A stretch of DNA of 64,000 bases from Azorinus chamasolen. Its lineage: Eukaryota > Mollusca > Bivalvia > Cardiida > Solecurtidae. Shown here one piece after another: positions 1 through 10,755 of the stretch. Location of the stretch: NCBI GenBank assembly GCA_963576725.1, contig OY755246.1, forward strand, positions 69,411,371 through 69,475,370, given 5' to 3'. A program made the position numbers and the translations under genes. The notes under the pieces were generated by a model, which did not search any database, was not told the DNA's origin, and was given only the letters and a program-made list of their open reading frames with translations. Every line of letters begins with the position of its first letter. Positions within the stretch are counted from its first letter, which is position 1.

Positions 1-39
1 AAAGGTGTGAAAAGGCATTTATAAGAGTGAAAAGGTTAA
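1..39 (+). mobile_element. Family A right end
   Basis: The window opens inside an A element: AAAGGTGTGAAAAGGC up to its TTAA. Confidence 0.6.
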
Positions 40-224
40 GGGGTGTAAGCTAAATATGCATGTCTATATGTCTGACCTCCTTCATTATAACCTCATTCCC
101 AAGCAAATGTATGAGTTTTCTCCCTTCTGTTGTATGGAAAGACAACATCAGTTGTAAACTTACAAATCTTATATGTTCAGCCTTGTAATCCTTACTTCTG
201 AATTATTTTCAACAACATTTACCT

Positions 225-435
225 GTTATAATGGCATCAAGAATATTTATTTTTTAGCTGAATTGTTATAATGTAAAAGTTTCAGGGGAATATTTTTGCT
301 TTGACAAAAACTGTAGAGTCAGAATCATATCTATGATAAGCAAACAGAGCAGACCCTGATCAGACAGCTCCTTATAGGAGGGTCTTCTCTGTCTGTAAAG
401 CTGTGAAAAACAATTTATAAGGAAAGGATCGAGTG
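225..435 (+). mobile_element. Family A element, degraded
   Basis: It keeps the GAATATTTATT / CTGTAGAGTCAGAATCATAT interior and AAACAGAGCAGACCCTGATC core. The right hairpin arm is partly deleted and both TTAA ends are eroded. Confidence 0.6.
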
Positions 436-599
436 ACATGTTAATAAATGACTTTGCACTTTTGAAAGTCCAGTTTCACCCTTATAATTAGTCCAGTTTC
501 AGCCTGGGTAATTAGTCAATGTCATCAGAAGGGATAGTTTAAGGTAACAAAGTATGTCCTTCCAAATTTATGACCATCTTTTGAAACATGCTTGCATCT

Positions 600-1194
600 C
601 TTTTTTCATATTTCTAGGAGTTTTCTGCATGACTTACACCCTGCATGACTTACACCCTGCATGACTTACACCCTGCATGACTTACACCCTGCATGACATG
701 ACTTACACCCTGCATGACTTACACCCTGCATGACTTACACCCTGCATGACTTACACCCTGCATGACTTACACCCTGCATGACATGACTTACACCCTGCAT
801 GACTTACACCCTGCATGACTTACACCCTGCACGACTTACACCCTGCATGACTTACACCCTGCACGACTTACACCCTGCATGACTTACACCCTGCATGACA
901 TGACTTACACCCTGCATGACTTACACCCTGCATGACTTACACCCTGCATGACTTACACCCTGCACGACTTACACCCTGCATGACTTACACCCTGCATGAC
1001 ATGACTTACACCCTGCATGACTTACACCCTGCATGACTTACACCCTGCACGACTTACACCCTGCATGACTTACACCCTGCATGACTTACACCCTGCATGA
1101 CTTACACCCTGCATTAAGCTGCCACCTGTCATCATGACTGATATTTATACTAAATTGAATATCAGGTTTAGAGGGGTTTTACTGTAATTTTGGA
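600..1194 (+). mobile_element. Family E element, left half missing, right arm expanded
   Basis: CTAGGAGTTTTCTGCATGAC at the left matches the hairpin centre of other E copies. After the minisatellite come TTAAGCTGCCACCTG and the terminus GAGGGGTTTTACTG followed by TA. The left terminus is absent. Confidence 0.75.
617..1112. repeat. 16-bp minisatellite derived from a family E arm
   Basis: About 30 copies of GCATGACTTACACCCT stand head to tail. Four copies carry a 5-bp insertion (CATGACATGAC at 692, 777, 894, 995) and several have GCACGAC. The unit equals the hairpin arm of family E elements, and the array runs straight into an E right half. Confidence 0.95.
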
Positions 1195-1244
1195 TAATTT
1201 ACTGTTTTTGCTAACTTCAGATATGACCAGCATGTACTTTGGTC

Positions 1245-1385
1245 ACTTCATGAATATTCATTAACTTAATTTTTATAAAGAAAAATGTTGAAGGGAACTT
1301 TGATAAAAATCATAGGATTGGATCTAAACAATTCAATAAGCAAACAGAGTAGACCCTGTTCAGATGGCTCCAATAGGAGACACAG
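1245..1385 (+). mobile_element. Family A fragment
   Basis: GAATATTCATTAACTTAA through AAACAGAGTAGACCCTG and GGCTCCAATAGGAG; it ends at the hairpin loop. Confidence 0.45.
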
Positions 1386-1654
1386 TGTAATTTGGCTTCT
1401 AACCAGATGGGCTGATAATACTCAGCTAATAGTTTCTAACAAAGTTAGGCAGCTGCCATGGAAACTGCTAAAAAATTAAGCATAAAAGAGTTTACTGCTG
1501 ATGATAATTTTCAACAATTCGAATTCCCTTGAATGTTGGGAAGGAGTTAATTGGCATTTTCAAACATCGTAGACTCAGGTCAGATGGCTCCAGACTGAGC
1601 CCTTTGATCTGCCATCTATATATACTGTTCTGTCTTTCAAAATCTTCCAGAGAG

Positions 1655-1881
1655 TTAACCATTTCCTCCATAAATACACCTTTCTACGCCTCTGTAAAAG
1701 TCACTGCTTGAAACCATTGTGATAAATAGAGCATTTGCTCTTATAGGAACAAATGCTCTGTTTATCAATGGTTTCAAACTACAACATTCTTCAATTTTAC
1801 TTTTCTCTAGTAAATGCTCCTTTTGGGTAGATTCATTCAAAGAGGTTGGGTCTAAAATAGTCTATTGGGGAAAAGGGTTAA
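1655..1881 (-). mobile_element. Family B element
   Basis: Full length between TTAA sites. The hairpin GAGCATTTGCTC..GAACAAATGCTC is slightly decayed. Confidence 0.85.
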
Positions 1882-1973
1882 AGTCCATTACATCAGTATG
1901 TGAGTATACTGTATGGACTTGACCATTACACATTGATGGACCATCTATAGAGAAAATTCAGCTTTTGAAGAGT

Positions 1974-2174
1974 AAACCCTTATAGTATGGGACACAAGTC
2001 ACTAATGTCCTTTGCAAACAGTGAAGACCCAGATGAGAGGGCTCCTAGAGGAGCCCTCTCATCTGGGTCTGCACTGTTTGTCATGTTGCACTTTTCTTTG
2101 AACTCATCATAAACTTGAACGGTTTGAATTTTGGAATAGTCCATTTGAAAATTCATCTTTCAAAGGCTTAAGGA
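1974..2174 (-). mobile_element. Family C element
   Basis: The core AGATGAGAGGGCTCC/GGAGCCCTCTCAT is perfect. Left part ACAAGTCACTAATGTCC and right part GGAATAGTCCATTTG identify family C. Confidence 0.75.
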
Positions 2175-2473
2175 GGTGGGTTAACTAATTTCACTGCTGA
2201 CATCTGGCTGAACGCTGCACTTACATTTTGGTCCTTCACCAGCCCTTAGGGCAGGAAATGATCATGGTAATTATTCAAATGTTCATTACTGGGTCAAAAG
2301 TTACCTCTACACTCACACAGACATTCCAGGGTACCGAGATACAATTTTTAACCCCTTAATTGTGCACGTGGGTGGAAAAAATCCAGTTAATAAACTAGCA
2401 ATTTGCAAACAGTAAAGACCAAGAATACTCAATAAAATCAAATACATGTACTTTCATAATGAATGCTCTAATA

Positions 2474-2718
2474 TCAACCCTTTACTCCATAAATATGATT
2501 GTTAATGCATTTGTAAACAGAGTAGACCTAGATTAGACAGCTTCAAGAGCAAGCTGTTTGATCAGGGTCTGTTAAGTTTGTTTATAAAGATTATACAGAT
2601 CCGATTCCAGTCTCTGTCATGGCCAAAATATTTTGTGTTCATGATTGTATCATTAAGGAAAATTTATCTGATTAATATTCATGATGTCATTATTGATATT
2701 TAGGGAGTGAAGGGTCAA
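2474..2718 (-). mobile_element. Family A element
   Basis: Near full length, from TCAACCCTTTACTCC to AGTGAAGGGTCAA. The hairpin arms are diverged. Confidence 0.75.
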
Positions 2719-2785
2719 ACAATGAGAGATAATTTTGTTTTGAAAATTCAGAAATGACAAGGTTAAACCCTTTACTGCATTGTAC

Positions 2786-3093
2786 TTAACCCATTCCCTA
2801 ATAGGCTATTTTTAGATCCATTTACTCATAGGCTATTTTTAGATCCATTTACTCATAGGCTATTTTTAGATACATTACCTCATAGACTAGTTTTAGATCC
2901 AACCACTTTAAATAATCTACCAAAAAGGAGCATTAACTAGAGAAAGGGTATATTTTAGAATTTTGTAACTTGAAACCATTGTGATAAATAGAGCATTTTG
3001 CTCCTATAGGAGCAAATGCTCTATTTATCACAATGGTTTCAACAGGTGATTTTTACAGTCGTTCAAAGTCGTATTTATGGAGGAAAGAGTTAA
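2786..3093 (+). mobile_element. Family B element with a tandem expansion near its left end
   Basis: TTAACCCATTCCCTA start and GGAGGAAAGAGTTAA end with a perfect GAGCAAATGCTC hairpin. The segment just inside the left end is triplicated. Confidence 0.85.
2801..2881 (+). repeat. 27-bp triplication inside a B element
   Basis: ATAGGCTATTTTTAGATCC repeats at 2801, 2828 and 2855. Confidence 0.9.
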
Positions 3094-3204
3094 GAGCCCA
3101 TCTTGTTACACCTTTGCAAATAGAAAATCTGTCAATATAATGTGCAAAGATGTACCGACTACACCCTAATGCTAAGCCAAACAAATAAGTAAAATTATCA
3201 GTCC

Positions 3205-3354
3205 TTAACCCTTTACTCCATGAATATTTATGTAAGAAATAATGACATCATGAATACTTATTAGTTTCATTTTAATCATGGCATATAAACAGGACATTTT
3301 GGCTTTCACAGAAACTATAGAATCAGATCTAGAGTATACCTTAACCCTTACAAT
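3205..3354 (+). mobile_element. Family A left half
   Basis: TTAACCCTTTACTCCATG to AGATCTAGAGTATACC, cut at a TTAA by the C element that follows. Confidence 0.75.
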
Positions 3355-3553
3355 GCTGACTTTTCAAATGGACTATTCCAAAATTCAAACAGGTCAAGCT
3401 TATGGTGAACACTTAGGGATTTTTCTAAAGAAAAGTGTAATATGACAAACGGTGCAGACCCTGATGAGAGGGCTCCTCTAGGAGCCCTCTAATCTGGGTC
3501 TACACTGTTTTCAAAGGGCATTAGTGACTTGTGTCCCGCTTAGTACGGGTTAA
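3351..3553 (+). mobile_element. Family C element, reference copy
   Basis: TTAACCCTTACAATGCTGAC opens and TAGTACGGGTTAA closes. The core is GTGCAGACCCTGATGAGAGG with a CTCCTCTAGGAG tip. C elements thus have TTAA-CCC ends of piggyBac type but a different interior from A. Confidence 0.85.
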
Positions 3554-3788
3554 TACTTTCCCTGTTCTGTGTTTATTTCAAATTTAAATACCTACTGAAT
3601 ATTCAATAGACGAAATAGTTATAATGAAATATGGAAAGTGGAACATTATAGCCATTTTAGAAACTAAAGAAACAGGTCTATCAAATTCCATTGGCAACCA
3701 GAGCAGACCCTGATCAGTCTGCTCCATCTGATCTAGGTCTACTCCGTTTGCAGATACGTGAAAATGCTTTTACATGAAGGAAAGAGAT
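3550..3788 (+). mobile_element. Family A2 element
   Basis: The A2 subfamily differs from A by GTTCTGTGTTTATTTC and ACCTACTGAATATTC interior blocks. Shares its left TTAA with the preceding C element. Confidence 0.75.
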
Positions 3789-3898
3789 CAGCAAACAGAG
3801 CAGACACTGATCACATGACTCCTACACGAGCCTTCTGAACTGGGTCTACTCTGTTTGCAAAGGTGTAGAAAAACGTATTTATGGAATAAAGGTTTAAG
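3789..3898 (+). mobile_element. Family A right half
   Basis: Hairpin core plus AAAACGTATTTATGGAATAA end; the left half is missing. Confidence 0.65.
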
Positions 3899-3913
3899 AC
3901 ATTGTGGCAGATT

Positions 3914-4038
3914 CAAGCAAACAGAGATGACTCAGATCAGACGGCTACAATGTTCCACCTTCCATACCTCATTATAAACATTTTGTCCATGAATATTCAG
4001 TAGGTACTTAAACTTGGACTTCAAATATAGAAAAAGAA
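3914..4038 (-). mobile_element. Family A2 fragment
   Basis: AAACAGAGATGACTCAGATC joined directly to ACAATGTTCCACCTTCCATA, so one hairpin arm is lost. Confidence 0.55.
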
Positions 4039-4106
4039 AAGGGTTAGGCAGAGTTCTCAATTCTTATTAACTTAAAGCTTGGATTAATGAGGTTATTGTT
4101 ACTGTA

Positions 4107-4311
4107 CAGTAAAACCTCTCTATAACGACCACTTAATTACATCAGGTATTAAGTGTTAAAGACAGGTGGCTGCTTAAAGCAAGGTGAAAGTAAAACAGAA
4201 CGCTCCTATAGGAGCGTTCTGTATTACTTTCACCTTGCTTTAAGCAGCTACCTGGCCCTAAATACCAACTAATTAACACAATTCAGTTGTCGTTATAGAG
4301 AGGTTTTACTG
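4107..4311. mobile_element. Family E element, reference copy
   Basis: Almost the whole 205 bp is one inverted repeat. Ends are CAGTAAAACCTCTCTATAAC and its complement, with a TA dinucleotide at the left flank. The centre is AACGCTCCTATAGGAGCGTT. A TA target and CAGT terminus suggest a Tc1/mariner-type non-autonomous element. Confidence 0.88.
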
Positions 4312-4420
4312 TTTATGATATGGGTGGAAAGTCAAAAACCCAGCAAATGTAACATCCGGTAACTGACTTGTTGTCCTCCTGTATTAGTCATACATTAAGG
4401 AAAAGTAGTAACTGTTTTAA

Positions 4421-4624
4421 TGCTGAATGTTCAGAGTGGACTATAACCCATCAGCGTTTAAGTACAACAGTCTGGGTCTATACAGTCTGAGAGCCTTAAA
4501 CCTGCTACATGAATTTGAATGACAAACAGTGCACACCCTGATCACTGGGTTCTAGAGGAGCCCTCTGATCTGGGTCTACATTGTCTGCAAATGTCAGTGC
4601 ATGTGTGTCCCCAACATTAAAGGG
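4421..4624 (+). mobile_element. Family C2 element, degraded
   Basis: TAATGCTGAATGTTCAG, core ACACCCTGATCACTGGG, end CCCCAACATTAAAGGGG. Confidence 0.55.
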
Positions 4625-4690
4625 GTACAGCTTTTATCACTTTGACTAAATTTTCCTTGTTCGTAATTGGATAACCATTTGAATGCGAAA

Positions 4691-6604
4691 ACAAGAGGGC
4701 CAAGATGGCCCTTAATCGCTCACCTGATTACCATAGATTTAAGATTTTTGCAGGGTAGCCCATGGGAAGGGTCAATATTGACCTTAGGGACAATATATGA
4801 ACAATGTTGATAGTGGATCATGAGCAATGGATCATGAGCAGTGGTTCTGCAGAACAAGATTTTCAAAGATTTAGTATATTGATTTTATCAAGACAATGAT
4901 TCTGACCAATGGAGATTGGGCTAAAAATGTGCTCTCTAAAGTAATTTTTCTAAGATTTAACCTAGTGACTTACTTTTTATTCCCACCCAACCCATGATCA
5001 CACTCAACCTTGATAAAAATGTGGCCACTGGAGTGTAAACTAGATTTCTCTAAGATATGACCCAGTGACCTACTTTTTGACCTCAGATAACCCATTTTCA
5101 AATGTGTCCAAGGTTTTATTAGGACAATCATTCTGACCAACTTTCATAAAGATTTGGCTATAAATGTGACCTCTTGAGTGTTCACAAGGTTTTCGTACTA
5201 TTTGACCTAGTGACCTAGTTTTTAACCCGACATAACTCACTTTCAAACTCGTTTGATATTTTATCAAGACAATCATTATGACTAAGTTTCATGAAGATTG
5301 GACTAAAATTGCGACCACTAGAGTGTTCACAAGGTTTTTCTACTGTTTGACCTATTGACCTAGTTTTTAACTCCACTTGACCCACTTTCGAATTCATCCG
5401 AGATTTTATCAAGACATTTATTCTGACTAAGTTTCATGAAGATTGGACTAAAATTGTGACCACTGGAGTGTTCACAAGGTTTTTCTACTGTTTGACCTAG
5501 TGACCTAGTTTTTAACTCCACTTGACCCACTTTCGAATTCATCCGAGATTTTATCAAGACATTCGTTCTGACCAAGTTTCATGAAAATTAGACTAAAACT
5601 GTGACCACTAGAGTGTTCACAAGGTTTTTCTACTGTTTGACCTAGTGACCTAGTTTTCAACTCCACTTGACCCACTTTCAAACTTGTCCGAGATTTTATC
5701 AAGACATTTATTCTGACCAAGTTTCATGAAGATTGGACTAAAATTGTGACCACTAGAGTGTTCACAAGGTTTTTATACTGCTTGACCTAGTGACCTAGTT
5801 TTCAACACCACTTGACCCACTGTCCAATTCATCCGAGATTTTATCAAGACATTTATTCTGACTAAGTTTCATGAAGATTGGACTAAAATTGTGACCACTA
5901 GAGTGTTCACAAGGTTTTTCTACTGTTTGACCTAGTGACCTAGTTTTAAACTCCACTTGACCCACTTTCGAATTCATACGAGATTTTATCAAGACATTCG
6001 TTCTGACCAAGTTTCATGAAAATTGGACTAAAATTGTGACCACTAGAGTGTTCACAAGGTTTTTCTACTGTTTGACCTAGTGACCTAGTTTTCAACTCCA
6101 CTTGACCCACTTTCGAACTCGTCCGAGATTTTATCAAGACATTTATTCTGACCAAGTTTCATGAAGATTAGACTAAAATTGTGACCACTAGAGTGTTCAC
6201 AAGGTTTTTCTACTGCTTGACCTAGTGACCTAGTTTTTTACCTCACATTACCCATTTTTCAAACTCCTCCGAGATTTTATCAAGACAATCATTCTGACCA
6301 AGTTTCATGAAAATTGGGCTAAAAATGTGACCTTTAGAGGGTTCACAAGGTTTTCCTACTATTTGACCTGGTGACCTAGTTTTTGACCCAACTTGACCCA
6401 CTTTCGAACTCGTCCGAGATTTTATCAAGACATTCATTCTGACCAAGTTTCATGAAGATTAGACTACAATTGTGACCACTAGAGTGTTCACAAGCAAATT
6501 GTTGACGACGCACGACGCACGACGCACGACGCACACCGCACGACGGACGACGGACATTCAAGTCTCCCAAAAGCTCACCCTGAGCTTTGCTCAGGTGAGC
6601 TAAA
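4691..6604 (+). mobile_element. HEL-1 Helentron-like (pearl-type) element, largest copy
   Basis: The 5' end is ACAAGAGGGCCAAGATGGCC then CGCTCACCTGATTACC. The middle holds about nine tandem units of 145 bp (for example starting 5401, 5546, 5691), each with GACCTAGTGACCTAG. A GACGCAC simple-sequence tract lies at 6503-6552. The 3' hairpin GCTCACC..GGTGAGC is followed by TAAAA. Tandem core, microsatellite and 3' hairpin define the bivalve pearl/HINE architecture. The 145-bp unit is not divisible by three and encodes nothing. Confidence 0.85.
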
Positions 6605-6699
6605 AAACCAAGCATACTGACATATGGCAAACAGTGTAGACCAAGGTCTGCATCATCAATATCCAAACTTATTGACACCCTGACTGTATGTTAGAAAAA

Positions 6700-6771
6700 A
6701 ATCAAATTAATCTAATTAATATTCAGGAGGTTATTATTTTTCACAATAATTTTCATGGAATAAGGCTTTAA
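6700..6771 (-). mobile_element. Family A right end
   Basis: AATTAATATTCAGGAGG to GGAATAAGGCTTTAA, joined at TTAA to the next A element. Confidence 0.55.
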
Positions 6772-6950
6772 CCCTTTCTTTCATATAAACACTTTTTCAT
6801 GCAATCATGGCAAAAAGAGAAGACCCAGATCAGACGGCTCCTTTAAGAGCCGTCTGATCAGGGTCTGCTCTGTTTGCTTGTGACAAAATATAGATCTGAT
6901 TCTAGACTTTCTGCCTTGGTTAGCTAGTCCTGTATTCAAGCGTTATTATA

Positions 6951-7117
6951 GCAAGACGGCCATGATGGCCCTGATATCATCGCTCACCAGACAATCAGAG
7001 GAGATTTCAAAGTTTTTGTAAAGGACCTACAGATGATGCTATGTGCCAAAGATGAAAGCTGAGAACCCTGTAGATGCAGGAGAAGATTTTCTAAGTTTTC
7101 ACTATATGTTTCTATAG
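6951..7117 (+). mobile_element. HEL-3 element, 5' fragment
   Basis: GACGGCCATGATGGCCCTGA, CGCTCACCAGACAATC, then one partial core unit (GATGCTATGTGCCAAAGATG). It breaks off at TTTCTATAG, where a HEL-1 5' end begins. Confidence 0.7.
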
Positions 7118-8613
7118 AACAAGAGGGCCAAGATGGCCCTTAATCGCTCACCTGATTACCATAGATTTAAGATTTTTGCAGGGTAGCCCATGGGTAGGGT
7201 CAATATTGAACTTAGGGACAATATATGAACAATGTTGATAGTGGATCATGAGCAGTGGATCATGAGCAGTGGTTCTGCAGAACAAGATTTTCAAAGATTT
7301 AGTATATTGATTTTATCAAGACAATGATTCTGACCAATGAAGATTGGGCTAAAAATGTGCTCTCTAAAGTATTTTTTCTAAGATTTGACCAAGTGACCTA
7401 CTTTCTACTCCCACCCAACTCATGATCACACTCAACCTTGATATCACCAAGACAAACACTCTGAGCAAGTTTGAGGAAGACTGGGCTAAAAATGTGGCCA
7501 CTGGAGTGTAAACTAGATTTCTCTAAGATATGACCCAGTGACCTACTTTTTGACCTCACACGACCCACTTTCAAACTTGTCCAAGATTTTATTAGGACAA
7601 TCATTCTGACCAATTTTCATGAAGATTTGGCTATAAATGTGACCTCTTGGGTGTTCACAAGGTTTTCGTACTATTTGACCTAGTGACCTAGTTTTTAACC
7701 CCACTTGACCCACTTTCGAACTCGTCCGAGATTTTATCAAGACATTCGTTCTGACAAAGTTTCATGAAAATTGGACTAAAACTGTGACCACTAGAGTGTT
7801 CACAAGATTTTTCTACTGTTTGACCTAGTGACCTAGTTTTTAACCCCACTTGACCCACTTTCGAACTCGTCCGAGATTTTATCAAGACATTCGTTCTGAC
7901 CAAGTTTCATGAAAATTGGACTAAAACTGTGACCACTAGTGTTCACAAGGTTTTTCTACTGTTTGACCTAGTGACCTAGTTTTTAACCCCACTTGACCCA
8001 CTTTCGAACTCGTCCGAGATTTTATCAAGACATTCGTTCTGACAAAGTTTCATGAAAATTGGACTAAAACTGTGACCACTAGAGTGTTCACAAGGTTTTT
8101 CTACTGTTTGACCTAGTGACCTAGTTTTTAACTCCACTTGACCCACTTTCGAACTTGTCCGAGATTTTATCAAGACATTCATTCTGACCAAGTTTCATGA
8201 AGATTGGACTAAAATTGTGACTACTAGAGTGTTCACAAGGTTTTTCTACTGTTTGACCTAGTGACCTAGTTTTTTACCCCACATAACCCATTTTTCAAAC
8301 TCCTCCGAGATTTTATCAAGACAATCATTCTGACCAAGTTTCATGAAAATTGGGCTAAAAATGTGACCTGTAGAGGGTTCACAAGGTTTTCCTACTATTT
8401 GACCTAGTGACCTAGTTTTTAACCCAACTTGACCAACTTTCGAACTCGTCCGAGATTTTATCAAGACATTCATTCTGACCAAGTTTCATGAAGATTAGAC
8501 TACAATTGTGACCACTAGAGTGTTCACAAGCAAATTGTTGACGACGCACGACGGACGACGGACATTCAAGTCTCCCAAAAGCTCACCCTGAGCTTTGCAC
8601 AGGTGAGCTAAAA
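7118..8613 (+). mobile_element. HEL-1 element
   Basis: Full 5' and 3' ends with about six 145-bp core units. It abuts a broken HEL-3 without intervening DNA. Confidence 0.85.
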
Positions 8614-8855
8614 ATGCCATTATAAATATTCAGCTAATTGATATTCATACATACATAGTTCTTACATGAATATTCATGAGGCAAAATGCTTAGAGACATT
8701 GGTATATGATATGTGGAGCAATTCAGCAAAATATTTGGATTCCAACTGTTTGCATAGGTAAATGAATATGACAGTCAGTGCTAATGAACAAATAAACTGA
8801 AGTAAAAGCACAAGAAAATGTCTCCCTAGGTATTTAAGCTTAACACTTATCCAGC

Positions 8856-9114
8856 TTAAACCTTTCACTGTTGAATATTCATGTAAGATATAATGACATC
8901 GTGAATATTAATTAGATTATTCTGTTTAATGACATAATTATGCACACAACTAACTTTGGCTCAGGCAGAAGCTGTAGAATCAGATCTATACTCTTATTAC
9001 ACCATAAGTAAACAGAGCAGACCCTGATCAGACGGCTCCCATAGGAGCCGTCTGATCTGGGTCTACTCTGTTTGCAAAGGCATGAAAAGGTTTTTACATA
9101 ACGGAAAGAGTTAA
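8856..9114 (+). mobile_element. Family A element, well preserved
   Basis: Full length with a perfect GACGGCTCCCATAGGAGCCGTC tip shortened here to its arms; right end ACGGAAAGAGTTAA. Confidence 0.85.
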
Positions 9115-9138
9115 CACCACCTAATTGTCATTTGAAAA

Positions 9139-9204
9139 ACGGTTTGGATCCGGATGAGACACTGGCTAACTTGGTCTCCGATCAGGATCCAAACTGTTTG
9201 ACAC
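9139..9204. repeat. Family H inverted repeat
   Basis: AACGGTTTGGATCCGGATGA faces GATCAGGATCCAAACTGTTT with a loosely paired middle. Family H is scattered through otherwise unassigned sequence. Confidence 0.6.
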
Positions 9205-9848
9205 TCTGTCAGTAGTTTCTCAAAAGCTTCAACGAATAAAACATACAAATTGCATCAGATCAGTGTTTTTTCAGCATGTTGAAGATTAAATCTCAAGAGT
9301 AAACAAATTCTAAATTCCAGAGTTATCACACAGGACCTATATGCAGTATGTGCAGGTGAAATATTTTGGCAAACTTGAGAGCTTGTTTCTTTAAAATGGA
9401 ATTATAGCAAACAGACTTGCTCATTAACTTTTTGTGGCAAATTTGGGATTATCTATAAAAACAGTCTAGATCCTGATGTGATGCTGTACATGTGTAACTC
9501 AGCAACTCATCTAGATCTAAATTGTTTGACATTCTGACTATCAGCAAAAAAATAACTTTCACATTTGCAGCAGATGAAATTTGTTCAGACAACAACTACA
9601 TGTACATTGCACAGTTAAATTCAATTTTAGCTACCCTTGTTCATCAGCGTATGAAAAATGCAAGAATACCTGTCTGTCAAGGCAATGACAGGAGACACAA
9701 GCATGAGGAACTAGCCGATCCACACCACTGACCTTTAGTCTGCTGTGCAAAGATTTGTTAAAAATCATTTTCACTCACTTGATTTCTGAAATCTCTATAA
9801 AAATGCTATAAAAATGTCAAACAGTTGGATCCTGATATAGTCTGTTGG
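9205..9848. other. Largely unassigned AT-rich sequence
   Basis: Only a second, decayed family H copy is seen (about 9462-9535, AGTCTAGATCCTGATG facing CATCTAGATCTAAATTG). No exon signals were recognised. Confidence 0.4.
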
Positions 9849-10080
9849 TTAACCCATTCCCTCAGACTATTTTTAGTTCCAACCACCTTGAATAAATCTA
9901 CCGAAAAGGAGCATTAACTAGAGAAAAGGAAAAAATTAGAATTTTGTAGTTTGAAGCCTTTGTGATAAATAGAGCATTAATTTTGCTCCTATAAGAGCAA
10001 ATGCTCTATTTCTCACAATGGTTTCAACAGGTGATTTTTACAGAGGCTTAGAAAGGAATATTTATGGAGGAAAGGGTTAA
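9849..10080 (+). mobile_element. Family B element
   Basis: Full length, TTAACCCATTCCCTCAG to GGAGGAAAGGGTTAA; the hairpin loop is enlarged by a few bases. Confidence 0.88.
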
Positions 10081-10154
10081 ATGACTTGTGTGTTGAAATG
10101 GAAACAAAAAAGTATATATTTATCATGCCTGTACTGTAATTGTAACAAACTCAC

Positions 10155-10217
10155 CTGAGAGACTTCTTTCCCCATGGCTCGGAAGAGCTGCCCGTCTCAG
10201 AACTTTTAATTCTCCAC
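10155..10217 (-). CDS. Candidate 63-bp symmetric internal exon
   Basis: On the minus strand a T-rich tract ending TTTCATTTACTTACAG is followed by 63 bp and a perfect donor CTCTCAG|GTGAGT. One frame has a stop. The phase-1 frame is open and reads GELKVLRRAALPSHGERSLS; a third frame is also open. Entering and leaving in phase 1 matches the phase-1 donors at 33330 and 47883. A 21-codon insertable (cassette-type) exon of the same gene is plausible. The peptide was not recognised. Confidence 0.5.
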
Positions 10218-10500
10218 CTGTAAGTAAATGAAACAAATCCCTTTAAACACTTCACACCCAACTGGTATTTCAAACATCCCCAAAACTAGTCTGTTTAATA
10301 ATCTTCTGTGCAAAACTATGCAAAAAATGTATATTGTCAAAATTTCATTAAAACAATGAATATTGACCAAAAAAGAGAGGTACAATGTACATCAAGAATA
10401 ATTCTTACAATTTCCTGATTTGGTAGTTGAGTATTATAAAGAAAGACTCCTGTAAGAAAATAAACACACCAGTGAAGTCAACTTGATACCAATATTTACA

Positions 10501-10755
10501 TTAACCCTTTAACTGTTCAATATTCATTCAAGAAATAAACACATCATGAATATTTATCAGCCGCATTTTTATCATGGTATATAACACAAGATTTGTTTTA
10601 CCTTGGCAAAAATTGTAGAATCAGATCTATGTTACATGTATATCATAAGCAAACAGATCAGACCCTGATCAGACGGCTCCTATATGGGTCTATATGATCT
10701 GGGTCTACTCTGTTTGCAAAGGCATGAAAGGCATACCTATGAATGAAAGGGTTAA
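10501..10755 (+). mobile_element. Family A element
   Basis: TTAACCCTTTAACTG to ATGAAAGGGTTAA; the hairpin tip has been replaced by a TATATGGGTCTATATG duplication. Confidence 0.85.

Larger units (their letters stand above)
6768..8690 (-). mobile_element. Family A element split by HEL-3/HEL-1 insertion
   Basis: The left part (6768-6950) has a perfect GGCTCCTTTAAGAGCC hairpin. The interrupted GCCATTATAAATATTCAGC resumes at 8613. The inserted DNA is the HEL-3 and HEL-1 pair. Confidence 0.75.

Noticed and set aside
617..1112. CRISPR-like array (also 15506-16162 and 54795-55512)
   Set aside because: Units are directly adjacent with no unique spacers, and the genome is eukaryotic; these are minisatellites.
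5070..6678. Ladder of similar 65-100 residue minus-strand frames (also 7398-8482, 12417-12768, 49798-50016)
   Set aside because: They are translations of the 145-bp HEL-1 core. The period is not divisible by three, so successive units shift frame; no start or splice logic is conserved.
6605..6690. Hairpin element at GGCAAACAGTGTAGACC
   Set aside because: Only a short arm and a tail resembling family H (CCAAACTTATTGACAC) are present; boundaries could not be set.
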